Source: Desulfobacterales bacterium (lineage in GTDB: Bacteria; Desulfobacterota; Desulfobacteria; Desulfobacterales; Desulfobacteraceae). Taken from it: 32,442 nt of DNA. The notes below the pieces were generated by a model. That model saw only the letters and a program-made list of their open reading frames with translations. It did not search any database and was not told the origin of the DNA. The stretch covers positions 1 through 32,442 of the forward strand of contig JAGLHT010000028.1 in the NCBI GenBank assembly GCA_023143455.1. Reading direction: 5' to 3'. The position numbers and the translations under genes are program-made. Below, piece after piece: positions 15,701 to 24,420 of the stretch; position 1 is the first letter of the stretch; every line of letters begins with the position of its first letter.

Positions 15701-18700
15701 GTATTTAAATCTCTTAGCCTTAAATCATCAGGCACGGAAAATTGAAACTTTGTGGCAAGGCTACCAAATATCTCTACCTGTTTTACCGTGTCTATACCTA
15801 AATCTGCCTCAAGATCAAGATCATCCTCAAGCATATCTGTTGTATAGCCTGTCTGCTCACTAATTATTACTCGTACATTCTCAACTATGTCAGAAGCATC
15901 ACCACCAAAGCTTTTACCAGCATCTGAATCGACACCAGCCTCTGGCTTTAAATCAGTTGATGAAATTTCCTTTACTACTTGAGAGGGACCGGCTTTAGTG
16001 CTTACATATTCACTAAGTTTTAATACTGTATTTAAATCTCTTAACCTTAAATCATCAGGCACAGTGAATCCAAACTGTGTTGCAAGGCTGCCAAAGATTT
16101 CTACCTGTTTTACTGTATCTATACCTAAATCTGCCTCAAGATCAAGATCATCCTCAAGCATGTCTGTTGTGTAACCTGTCTGGGTAGCTATTATTTCTTT
16201 TATCTTTTCTAAATGATCACCATAATTTGCTACAAAATCAGGCGCAGCAGGTGGTGCTTTAAATTCCTTTTGCTCAATTGCAGGTTTAGAAACAATTATC
16301 TTTTGAACTTGAGCTGCTACTTTTTCTTTTCTAATAGCAGGTTGTCCATCAGACACAACACAAAGAATATTATCAATAATCTTGAGTTCAGGATTTTCAG
16401 CTTTAGTAATTTTTTTAAGCCATGCACGATACCCAGGATTCTTCTCAAAAGAGTTCTCCTGAATTCTTTTAACAAAAAGAAATGCAAAATGTGACCCAAA
16501 CCCTGCTGCAAGATGAAGTCCGTATTCAGAATCTATTTCCTTTTTAGTACTAAAATTGAGTTTACTAAAATGCTTTGGAATTTTCTGTAAGTTTGCAATG
16601 GGAGGAGCTTTTCTTTTCTGAAGTGCTTTTATAAGAACAACGTCCTCAATTGCAGCTCCAAGAGTATGACCTGTAAATCCTTTTGTGTTTGAAATACAGA
16701 TATGATTTAGATATTCGCTAAAAGTTGACTCAAGTGCCTGTACCTCAGCATCAGCACTTCCACCCCTTGCAGGAGTATATGTTTCATGGGACATGAACAA
16801 CAATTTCTTAGCATACTTATCTTTACTCAGACCATGCTGTTTTTCAATCTTGGTGATAAATTTGGTCATCTCAGCCGTCATATGAGGAACATCAATATTA
16901 TAGGAATGATACCCGGAATTTGCTATATGGGTTCCAAGTATTTCTGCCTGACCTTTCATGCCTCTTTCAACTGCACTTGCTTTATTCTCAATAACCAGAC
17001 CCACGGCACCGCTACCGACTATAGTGCCATTTCTGTCCTCATCAAATGGTTTTGCAGCTTCTGAAACTCTTTTCTTAATTGTGGCAGCACCAAGGGCTAA
17101 AAAACCTGAACCAATCCATTGATTCTGCCTTGCTGATGTGGCGTTTTCTCCACCAACAACAAGCACTCTTTTACACCTTCCAACTCTGATCCAGTCCTCG
17201 GCAATTCCAATTGCCAGGGTTGTTGAAGCGCATGCACTTGACACAAGAGTATTCGGACCTTTTGCCTTAAGTATCTTGGCAAGATGTGCAGAGCCAAGTG
17301 GGCAATTATTTGCAAGAAAATTTCTATCGAATTTATATCCACTAAAATCTTTCTTTTTTCTTGCTTTAGCCTTAAAAAACCATTCAGTCAGCTCTTCTTT
17401 AACTTTAACATCCTGTATTTGTTCCATTAAGAAATAATAGATATTTTCAAATTCTTCATAGGGTTTTAAAAAGAATTTTTCGTAATAATAATTTTCAAGC
17501 TCTCCAATCAAAGTCTCCCCATTGGGGAAAAGCGAAGTAAGAATAACACCGGTATTTTCCTGCATTTCTTCGGGCAATGCAAACCCATCAGGGATAATAG
17601 TCTTGCCATTTTTAGAAAGTTTATATTGCATAACAAGGGGGATCCCTGCATCTTTAAGAGCTTCAATACCTGCTGCAATTCCAAGACCCATGCTGATATC
17701 ATACTGCTCTTTTATTCCATATTCATCTGTTAAATCAAAATAGCCAAGCTGACCTGCAAGATGAATAACATCTTCTGCTTTTGTTATTTTTACAAACTTC
17801 GCACTTCCGTCAGGCTGTTTATAAAGTTTTGTTATATTCTTATCTATAATTCTCTCCTGATCGTCAGGAGAAAGAGGTTCAATAAAGTTTTTGCCATCAA
17901 GTATTGCATCAAAATTATCGCTTGCAAAAACCTTCCTTGCTTTCCCTGGAAGTCCCAGAGAAACACCTGAAATCACAATTGATTCCGTGTTGAAATTAAA
18001 TTTCTCAAAAGCATTAACAGCAGTTTCTTGTTGCTGGCGCTGGAACTCATTAAAAAGCAAATTATCAATATATTGCTTGTTCTTGTTTTTAAATGTATCA
18101 AAATCTTCATGTGATGAAACTGACAGACCTAAAGTAAATGTATCTGAAATAGTTTTTGTCTTATTCATAAATGTATCATCCTTTGATTCCTGTGCCTCCA
18201 TTGCCTCAAGTGATCCTATTGATTCCGGCAAAGAAGCCGGCTTAACAAAAATAGAGTTATATGACCTTAAATATCCCATGCAATCATCAAAAGAAGTTTT
18301 CTCACCCTTTTTAATATCAACAGTAACTGCTGTATTGTAATCAGCGATGTTAATGTTTTTTAAAAGGTTAACAAGCAGCTTTGAAGGCCCTATTTCAATA
18401 AAATGCGTTCTCCCGCTTGCATAGACATATTCAATAGATTTGATAAATTCCACAGGTGATATAATCTGTTTTGCAAGAAGATCTTTTACCTCATGTCTCC
18501 TTTCAGAATATGGTTTACCAAGGGCATTTGATATTATTTTTCCATACCGTGTTTCTTTTAATCTTATAGTGTCAAGATAATCTCTCAATTTCACAGAAGC
18601 TTTATTAAGGAGCGGGGTATGAAACGCGCCGGAAAGATTCAGTTTTGTAAAAGAGACCTCTTTACTTTGTAGAAACTCACAGAATTTTGCAATTGAATCT

Positions 18701-21700
18701 TCAGTGCCTGACACAGCAGTCTGCTTTTCGCTGTTTTTATTTGTAACATAGATACTTGATACAAAAGATTCTCTGATTAATAATTCAACCTCTTTTTCAT
18801 TTTTAAATACAACCATTATCTTACCTGGGATTTCATCACCTGCTTCTTTCATCAGATCTGCCCGTTTAATGATAAGTTTCATTGCATCATCAAAATCTAT
18901 CATTCCATTACAATAAAGTGCTGTATATTCCCCAACACTATGACCTATAAAGTAATCAGGAGAAAAACCTTCACTGTGGAGTCTGTCAAAAATTGCAGCT
19001 GATGACAGGAAAATTGCAGGCTGGGTATTTTCAGTAAGATTCAAATCAGGGTTATCTTTAAACATCATTTCAAGAAGAGAATATCCTCTTTTGGCTTGAA
19101 ATATTTTCTCGCCCTGGTCCATTGTGTTCTTAATTTGTACATCTTTTTCATACAATTCTTTCATCATGCCGCTTCGTTGGGCGCCCTGTCCGGAAAGAAG
19201 TGCCACCATCCTGAGTTTGCGACCTTTTTTATCTGATGAATATGAAAAATCTCTTAGCCTGACACTCTCAGCCTGTGTTGCTTCTATCTTTGTTTTGCCT
19301 GCAACAAGGCTTTTTGGCAATGCACTTGCAATAACATGCATATGATTACCACCAATTCCATTAACATTTGATGCAAACCTGACAGGTTTGTTTTTATCGA
19401 GAGTTATAATTTCTTTTGCTGTTCTTAAAGCCCTGCTATCATTTAATGTAGAATGTTCTTCTGAATAATTAAAATTAGGTGGTATTTTGTTATTTTTTAT
19501 CATAAGCATAAGTTTCGCAAGAGCGACTGCAGGATTTGCAGCTCTAAAATATCCAAACTGAGGCTTTGAATTACCACAATAAACTTCATGATCAAAACAT
19601 TCTTCTACAACCTGTTTTTCCACCATATCTCCAAATATATTGGAAAATGCAAACATATCTAAATGACTGATATCCTGTTTTCTAATACCGCTCTTTTTGT
19701 AACAATCATTTATTGTGGCTGCAAAAACAGGCCCGGAAGGTGAAAGAAGATGATCAGGAACACTTGATTTTATAGAAAATTGATTCAGCTCCCCAAGTAT
19801 TTCCATGTCTGCTTCTTTTGCTTTTTTGAAAGTAGTAAGAACGTGCATGGCAGCACCTTCACCCATAATATATCCATCTGCTCTTGAATCGAAACAATTA
19901 CAATCGCCTTCAGAAAGGAGTCCCATGCGTTTAAAAGCCATTAATGCAGCAGGATAAAGGTTTGTATCAACACCACCCGTAAGAACAAAATCAAGATCTT
20001 TAAATAAAAGCTCCCGGGCAGCAGATCGCATCGCAACAGTGGCTGACGCACATGAAGCATCAACAACATAGTTTGCTCCGTTAAACCCAAAATAATTAGC
20101 AATTCTGCCTGATATTATGTTTGAAAGTAATCCGGGAGTAGTATCTCCATTGTTTTCAGGGATTGTTTTTTCAATAATAGAAATAACATGATCTGCCATT
20201 GCTTTCCTAGCGTTTTTAGGAATTCCTGAATTATTATTCAACAATTGTGCAATAAATTGTTTTCTTACTCTTAAAATATTTTTGCATTGTCTTTCACCTG
20301 CAATTGTTCCCAAGATAACGCCTGCTTTATTTCCCTTTTCAAGGCATTTAGCAAGCCCTGACGTATTAACTGCTTCGTCAGCTACCATCAGTCCGAAAAG
20401 TTGTCCACGTTCAACAGATTTGACCACAGTTGGAGGCATTTTATATTTTAGATTATTAAATTTAAAATCTCTTGCAATTCCTGCTTTTACTTTTGGAAGC
20501 CAGTAAAAGGATCCTTTTTCTTCTTCAGAATACGCTTTATTATTAAAAATTCTATCAGGGATTGGACTTAAAACAGTGCTTCCTGATTGGAGCTGTTTCC
20601 AGAACTCTTCTTTATTATTTGCCTCGCCAAGAAGAATGCCCAGACCTGCAACAACAATTCTGTCATCATTAAAATCATATTCTGTATTGGAAAAAATATC
20701 TCTTTTTAATAGTTGATAATCATCTCTATATTCCTGGAGAAGTGCATGATAGTTAATCCCACCAAAGCCATATGCACTTACACCTGCTCTTTTTAATTTC
20801 CCATTGCTTTCCCATTTTTGCTGATCTTTAACTATAAATAATGATGAGTCACTCAAATTACAATTTTTCGACAAGTTCTCAAACTGACAATTAGGTGGAA
20901 GAATCCCATGATTAATAGCAAGCAAAGCTTTAATAAAACCTGCTGCACCAGAGCCTCCTAAAAGGTGACCAATCTGTGATTTAATAGAGCTTATTCCAGC
21001 ATTGGCACCTTTATATTTATCTTTTAAGGTGGCAATCTCAACTTCATCACCAACTATTGTTGAAGTTCCATGGGCTTCAATGAAACCAATATCCTGTGGT
21101 TTAATATCCTGAAGTGCTTTTTCGTAACATCTTTCTATGCAAAGCTTCTGCCCTAGAGGATTTGGTGCTGCAATTGCTTTGCCTTTTCCATCAGAACTTG
21201 ACCCAATGGAATTTATTACTCCAAGGATATTATCCTTATCCCTCACTGCATCCTTCATTCTTTTTAACATGAACACAACAGAACCTTCCCCAAGGATAAA
21301 TCCATCAGCTTTTTCATCAAAAGGGAATGAACCTTTTGCAGATAAAGTCCCCATTTTTGAAAATCCGATAAAAGTTTCCGGAGAAAGATGAGTATTTACT
21401 CCACCGACAATAACCTGGTCATGCTCTCCTGAAAGGAGCTCTCCTGCTGCTGCATCAATTGCAGCAAATGATGAAGCGCATGCTGCATCAATCACATAGT
21501 TGATGCCCCGAATTCCAAGATGACTTGCGATTCTTGAGGCTTCAATATTTAAAATCACTCCATGGACAGGGTCATAACCGGGGTTATCTCCTTCAAACCC
21601 TTGTTTTAACAATTCTCTTAATTCATCTTTTTGTTTTTTAGTTAAATTCTGGTATTCATCTGTTTCCTTAACCCAGGATAAAACTTCAGGAAAATAATAT

Positions 21701-24189
21701 TTGAACAAAAGATCATTTCCCAGCTCATTTCCAAGGCATGTTGCAATAATTACAGCTGTCCTTGATGGATCATCACATATAATCTGATCATTCTCGCCAA
21801 GATACCCGGCATTTTCAACCGCTTTATATGCAGTATCAAGTATAATTTGCTGGCTTTTTGAAAGCCTTGATGCTTTATCTCCTTCATACCCGAATCTATT
21901 ACCATCAAATTTATAATCATTAATGCAGCCTGCAAGAAGAGTATATGATTTGTCTACAGCACTTTTATCAGCATCATAATAGAGCTTTCGATCAACTCTT
22001 GATTCAGGAATCTTTGATATGGAATATTTTTTTGCAAGGATATTCTCCCATAGTTGTTCTGGAGAATCAGCATCAGGAAGGGTACATGCCATACCAACCA
22101 CCGCTATCTCATCATTAATTTTATTTTTTTCAGAAGTAATAATTTCAAGATTGTTCATATTTTGAAAAAGAAGAGATTTGTTTTCCATATATCTTGAATG
22201 AATATCGGAAATGGTAAGTTGCTCGTTAAAAAATGCAAGGCTGTCTCCCACGAGGAAATTCCCTTTTTCTTTATGTTCTTCTCCTTCAAAATATGTATAA
22301 TTTTCTTTGCCGGGGTTCTTGAAATCAGGGAGAAATCCCTTTGCTCCAATTAACAGAGATCCGATATTCTTTTGTTCAAAAGTATGTTTTCTGTTCTCCA
22401 GGCTATCTTTACCTTTTATCATATCTTGTTCTATCTTAAGCATCATTTTTGCAAATTGAGTTGGTGCTGTTCTTGATAAAAGACCTACTGACTCACCTAC
22501 TACAACAGTTTCGTCCAGCTGGGATATGATCTGTTGATATTGGCTTTTAAGACTCTTTGTTTTAATAATTTCTTGGGTAAAAAGATATGCTGTCCCTACC
22601 TGAACACCTACTTTTGCACCTCTTGCTACAAGCAGTGAAGACAACCCTGAAATAAAAAAACCTGCGTAACATGTTGAAATGCCACCGGCAAAGATCAAAG
22701 AAAAAGTAGAAAGATCATACTCTTTTTCTTCATTAACATGGGCAATTGCAACTTCCCATAGTACAAGACTTGAAAGAGCACCTACATGCCCGCCTGCTTC
22801 TCCCCCTTCAAATATAAACCTTTTGCACCCGCTTTTTATTCCATTTTTCAGCATAGAAACAGATGGAGCATGGAGATAAGTTTTTGTACCGGCCTTTTCA
22901 AGATCAATAATCTGAGATGGAATTCCTCCGGCAAAAAGAGCAAAGGGGACTTTATAATCTTTAACCATTTGCAGATGGCTGTCCACCGCAGGGTTAAATG
23001 CTTCAATCCCTACTAATCCTGCACCAAATCTATCCAGATTTTTTGCGCCATCTTTAAGCATATTATCTGCAAGATCATAGGGAAGACTTCCCACCGCAAG
23101 GAATGGTAATGCACCAGCTTCAAAAACCTTTTTAGCAAATCTTGAATTATCGCTTATATTTGCCATGGGACCCTGAATAATTGGATATTTGGTTCCATGC
23201 ATTTTTGCAAGATCTGAATCTGCCTTTAAAGGGTCATGTTGATCAACATAACTAAGGTTTGTGCCAATACCTTTAAAAAAAGTTGCGATCATCTCTTTTA
23301 AAGACCTTGTGTTTTTTGCAAAATATTTTGCAAAAACACCATCCTGGCCAAGATAAAATAAAGATTGAATAAATTGAGCTTCATTATCATCAAGAGAAAC
23401 AATCTCAGCTTTAATCATTTCAAAAAGCTTTTCTCCGTGACCTGGTTTATCACCAAGCTCCACAGCTTCCTGCTTCAAATCTTTTACAACTTTAGTTCCT
23501 ATTTTAGCAAAAACCCTATATATATTGTTACTATCTGTTTTAATTTGAGTAGAATCATTTTCATCCAGAGACAAAACAAGTTTTTTTAAATTTTCAGAAA
23601 TTGGAGCCTCTTCTGAAAGCCATACCTGGCTGTCAAAAACAACCCCACAGACTCCTGCTGCAAACATTCCTGCTGCTGTATACATCCCAACACCACCCTG
23701 AACAAAGATCGGGAAATCAGAATTTTTAAGATACCATTGCATAAGGATAAATGAAGAATATTTTGAAACCCTGCCGGAAGCTTCATTACCCTTTAAAATC
23801 AGGGTATGGGGCATTATTGTTTTTATCTTTTCATCAATATCAATATCTCTTATCTCAAGGGCAATTTTTGTATCTGAAAATTTGGAAAAATCAGCAGGTA
23901 TATCACCTTTTCCTAAAGGAGCAATAATAAGGTCAAGATTGTCAGATTCCAGTTTTTTGATCTCATCTATTAGATTCTGATCCTGACCGGAAAGTCTTAC
24001 ACCAAAAAGCAAATTTTCCCTTGAAAGTTTTTCAACTCTTTCAAGTATTAAATCCTTGTCTAAAAATTGAGTATCAAAAATACCAAGTGCACCGGAATCA
24101 TTTATTGCTTTGAAATAGTTCAAGTCAAACACTTTTACAGGATTTAAGACCATTAAAGGCAATCTTGAATTAATTATTCTTGTTAACAT
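12739..24189 (-). CDS. Single-chain PfaA/PfaD-like polyketide/fatty acid megasynthase (3816 aa)
   Basis: Domains in order by residue: degenerate nitronate-monooxygenase fold (1-225); PfaD-like enoyl reductase/NMO (330-620, EGGEAGGH with His468); KS1 (694-1150, Cys904, His1040, His1075); KS2 (1170-1620, Cys1380 but Phe1513 and Tyr1547 in place of the two His); AT (1658-1970, GHSVGEY Ser1751, His1857); KS3 (2065-2575, Cys2320, His2468 in SHETYTP, His2508 in TGHTLGA); three ACP-like repeats with IDTVKQ (Thr2692, Thr2801, Thr2915); KR (2985-3500, TGGAGGI at 3238, Ser3405, Tyr3418, Asn3422); DH (3540-3800, HDH at 3545-3547, Asp3724 in FVDAMFQ). This is the enzyme set of PUFA/secondary-lipid synthases fused into one iterative chain. 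No phosphopantetheinyl transferase is in the window. ATG with GGAG 7 bases upstream. A sigma-54 activator gene is divergent. Product unknown. Confidence 0.93.
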   Translation of the reverse strand: MLTRIINSRLPLMVLNPVKVFDLNYFKAINDSGALGIFDTQFLDKDLILERVEKLSRENLLFGVRLSGQDQNLIDEIKKLESDNLDLIIAPLGKGDIPADFSKFSDTKIALEIRDIDIDEKIKTIMPHTLILKGNEASGRVSKYSSFILMQWYLKNSDFPIFVQGGVGMYTAAGMFAAGVCGVVFDSQVWLSEEAPISENLKKLVLSLDENDSTQIKTDSNNIYRVFAKIGTKVVKDLKQEAVELGDKPGHGEKLFEMIKAEIVSLDDNEAQFIQSLFYLGQDGVFAKYFAKNTRSLKEMIATFFKGIGTNLSYVDQHDPLKADSDLAKMHGTKYPIIQGPMANISDNSRFAKKVFEAGALPFLAVGSLPYDLADNMLKDGAKNLDRFGAGLVGIEAFNPAVDSHLQMVKDYKVPFALFAGGIPSQIIDLEKAGTKTYLHAPSVSMLKNGIKSGCKRFIFEGGEAGGHVGALSSLVLWEVAIAHVNEEKEYDLSTFSLIFAGGISTCYAGFFISGLSSLLVARGAKVGVQVGTAYLFTQEIIKTKSLKSQYQQIISQLDETVVVGESVGLLSRTAPTQFAKMMLKIEQDMIKGKDSLENRKHTFEQKNIGSLLIGAKGFLPDFKNPGKENYTYFEGEEHKEKGNFLVGDSLAFFNEQLTISDIHSRYMENKSLLFQNMNNLEIITSEKNKINDEIAVVGMACTLPDADSPEQLWENILAKKYSISKIPESRVDRKLYYDADKSAVDKSYTLLAGCINDYKFDGNRFGYEGDKASRLSKSQQIILDTAYKAVENAGYLGENDQIICDDPSRTAVIIATCLGNELGNDLLFKYYFPEVLSWVKETDEYQNLTKKQKDELRELLKQGFEGDNPGYDPVHGVILNIEASRIASHLGIRGINYVIDAACASSFAAIDAAAGELLSGEHDQVIVGGVNTHLSPETFIGFSKMGTLSAKGSFPFDEKADGFILGEGSVVFMLKRMKDAVRDKDNILGVINSIGSSSDGKGKAIAAPNPLGQKLCIERCYEKALQDIKPQDIGFIEAHGTSTIVGDEVEIATLKDKYKGANAGISSIKSQIGHLLGGSGAAGFIKALLAINHGILPPNCQFENLSKNCNLSDSSLFIVKDQQKWESNGKLKRAGVSAYGFGGINYHALLQEYRDDYQLLKRDIFSNTEYDFNDDRIVVAGLGILLGEANNKEEFWKQLQSGSTVLSPIPDRIFNNKAYSEEEKGSFYWLPKVKAGIARDFKFNNLKYKMPPTVVKSVERGQLFGLMVADEAVNTSGLAKCLEKGNKAGVILGTIAGERQCKNILRVRKQFIAQLLNNNSGIPKNARKAMADHVISIIEKTIPENNGDTTPGLLSNIISGRIANYFGFNGANYVVDASCASATVAMRSAARELLFKDLDFVLTGGVDTNLYPAALMAFKRMGLLSEGDCNCFDSRADGYIMGEGAAMHVLTTFKKAKEADMEILGELNQFSIKSSVPDHLLSPSGPVFAATINDCYKKSGIRKQDISHLDMFAFSNIFGDMVEKQVVEECFDHEVYCGNSKPQFGYFRAANPAVALAKLMLMIKNNKIPPNFNYSEEHSTLNDSRALRTAKEIITLDKNKPVRFASNVNGIGGNHMHVIASALPKSLVAGKTKIEATQAESVRLRDFSYSSDKKGRKLRMVALLSGQGAQRSGMMKELYEKDVQIKNTMDQGEKIFQAKRGYSLLEMMFKDNPDLNLTENTQPAIFLSSAAIFDRLHSEGFSPDYFIGHSVGEYTALYCNGMIDFDDAMKLIIKRADLMKEAGDEIPGKIMVVFKNEKEVELLIRESFVSSIYVTNKNSEKQTAVSGTEDSIAKFCEFLQSKEVSFTKLNLSGAFHTPLLNKASVKLRDYLDTIRLKETRYGKIISNALGKPYSERRHEVKDLLAKQIISPVEFIKSIEYVYASGRTHFIEIGPSKLLVNLLKNINIADYNTAVTVDIKKGEKTSFDDCMGYLRSYNSIFVKPASLPESIGSLEAMEAQESKDDTFMNKTKTISDTFTLGLSVSSHEDFDTFKNKNKQYIDNLLFNEFQRQQQETAVNAFEKFNFNTESIVISGVSLGLPGKARKVFASDNFDAILDGKNFIEPLSPDDQERIIDKNITKLYKQPDGSAKFVKITKAEDVIHLAGQLGYFDLTDEYGIKEQYDISMGLGIAAGIEALKDAGIPLVMQYKLSKNGKTIIPDGFALPEEMQENTGVILTSLFPNGETLIGELENYYYEKFFLKPYEEFENIYYFLMEQIQDVKVKEELTEWFFKAKARKKKDFSGYKFDRNFLANNCPLGSAHLAKILKAKGPNTLVSSACASTTLAIGIAEDWIRVGRCKRVLVVGGENATSARQNQWIGSGFLALGAATIKKRVSEAAKPFDEDRNGTIVGSGAVGLVIENKASAVERGMKGQAEILGTHIANSGYHSYNIDVPHMTAEMTKFITKIEKQHGLSKDKYAKKLLFMSHETYTPARGGSADAEVQALESTFSEYLNHICISNTKGFTGHTLGAAIEDVVLIKALQKRKAPPIANLQKIPKHFSKLNFSTKKEIDSEYGLHLAAGFGSHFAFLFVKRIQENSFEKNPGYRAWLKKITKAENPELKIIDNILCVVSDGQPAIRKEKVAAQVQKIIVSKPAIEQKEFKAPPAAPDFVANYGDHLEKIKEIIATQTGYTTDMLEDDLDLEADLGIDTVKQVEIFGSLATQFGFTVPDDLRLRDLNTVLKLSEYVSTKAGPSQVVKEISSTDLKPEAGVDSDAGKSFGGDASDIVENVRVIISEQTGYTTDMLEDDLDLEADLGIDTVKQVEIFGSLATKFQFSVPDDLRLRDLNTIAKLAEYIGTKAGVTAAPATKDSGIETKGDIDVDISVDIEVQKGFGGDASDIVENVRVIISEQTGYTTDMLEDDLDLEADLGIDTVKQVEIFGSLANKFKFSVPDDLRLRDLNTIARLSEYIATISSNSSGTKSENTYLVTPEIKKVVIKGDVKGDDEFPDPSSPIKRLIVRAEQTNDLKLSKRDLKDKIIIVSLDSHGFAEKVIEKIKEKKGKVITVGVKGADFKFDLTDVKTCEKRVEEFKEKHPEIDGFIHLAPLDYYFSKEDSDKEINATIKSFFVMIKSLFEKLDKKESIIGTIAFDSVVFPYLSDLKDCGDIHPAFGGLAGLLKTVNKEMADTMVKVVDFSYKQPKKSINKIAEVFIDELLSDDTRCEIGYKNKKRYCLSMKTSIADKTEKIIKDNDTMLVTGGAGGITYEIIKKVVEKYKTNLIILDINDIYSTDKKYLDKNTDQPELMEMLKTDMKGAKPLEIKKALDQLLRVRQSVENIENLKSMGVSVDYNCVDVTDYKAVKKAVDKYEKIDGIFHAAGMEMSQFIPKKELWVFELVVDVKVKGMRNLLRATEERDYKYFFTFSSVTARFGNEGQVDYTCANDLIGKTLFRQKQLHPDKTYKVYAWTAWGGVGMATNPTVRKVLEERGIQFLPMEQGVKFFMADLLDKTETEMVFSGLDYSFDKDGLLGNPSDVEFPFLDDIVEQTEKTITYSRVLDLERDVFLHDHTMDDVPLFLGSTGIETMAQVAKSIHGNDGNFVELTDFSIPYGIKLLKGRSKEILITSNKGIDDIYTCNISSQFKNPKGMVMGDPILHYQGKYRFADKPLQAKKIKIPEFTSVKYDGDVETLVYNPKRLFMFGLFKTITEINSFDGKKLITTIKDTSEKDFFKGSKGPNFVAAPVFVDAMFQTGGLLEFFTTHMTVLPFKIKSLKFYKDVLKNEEYYCITEKINSGEETNTYNLKLVDKKGNIFIEVSSFEMVKINQLAKEDRILELIEY
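15446..15911. repeat. Two near-identical 124-bp direct repeats inside the ACP tandem
   Basis: Positions 15446-15569 and 15788-15911 are the same but for one base seen by eye, offset by 342 bases. They encode the end of the linker and the first half of ACP3 and ACP2 (residues up to the Thr at 2915 and 2801). The first ACP copy (Thr at 16114-16116) is clearly more diverged. The identity includes synonymous positions, so the duplication or gene conversion is recent. Confidence 0.85.
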
Positions 24190-24249
24190 TTATCATCTCC
24201 ATATATTTTTTTCATTTGTCATTGTTTAACCTTAAACATCTTACTCCTT

Positions 24250-24265
24250 ATCAATAAGCATGCCA
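24250..24265 (-). promoter_or_regulatory. Possible sigma-54 (-24/-12) promoter of the megasynthase gene
   Basis: On the minus strand TGGCAT (24265-24260), five bases, then TTGAT (24254-24250) resembles TGGCAY-N5-TTGCW with one mismatch at the important C of the -12 GC. It lies 60-75 bases before the megasynthase ATG in the spacer shared with a sigma-54 activator gene, which makes it more believable than the match alone. Confidence 0.4.
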
Positions 24266-24420
24266 AAATTAACAAAGAGTGTAAGCTACTTAATTTACAA
24301 TATTTTTTTAATTTGTATTATCATGCCACCTGTGTTATTACAAAAATAGCATGCATATTATGATCATGAATATACAAAGAATGAACATCAAAACCAAAAA
24401 GAAACATAAGGAAAAAAATA

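Noticed and set aside
14972..18340. Plus-strand open frames of 90-150 codons within the megasynthase
   Set aside because: They run opposite a clearly coding frame, have no family resemblance and arise from its AT-rich codon use.
24299..24330. A second -24-like box (TGGCAT near 24323) as the megasynthase promoter
   Set aside because: Its -12 region (TACAA) fits worse than the one at 24250-24265.
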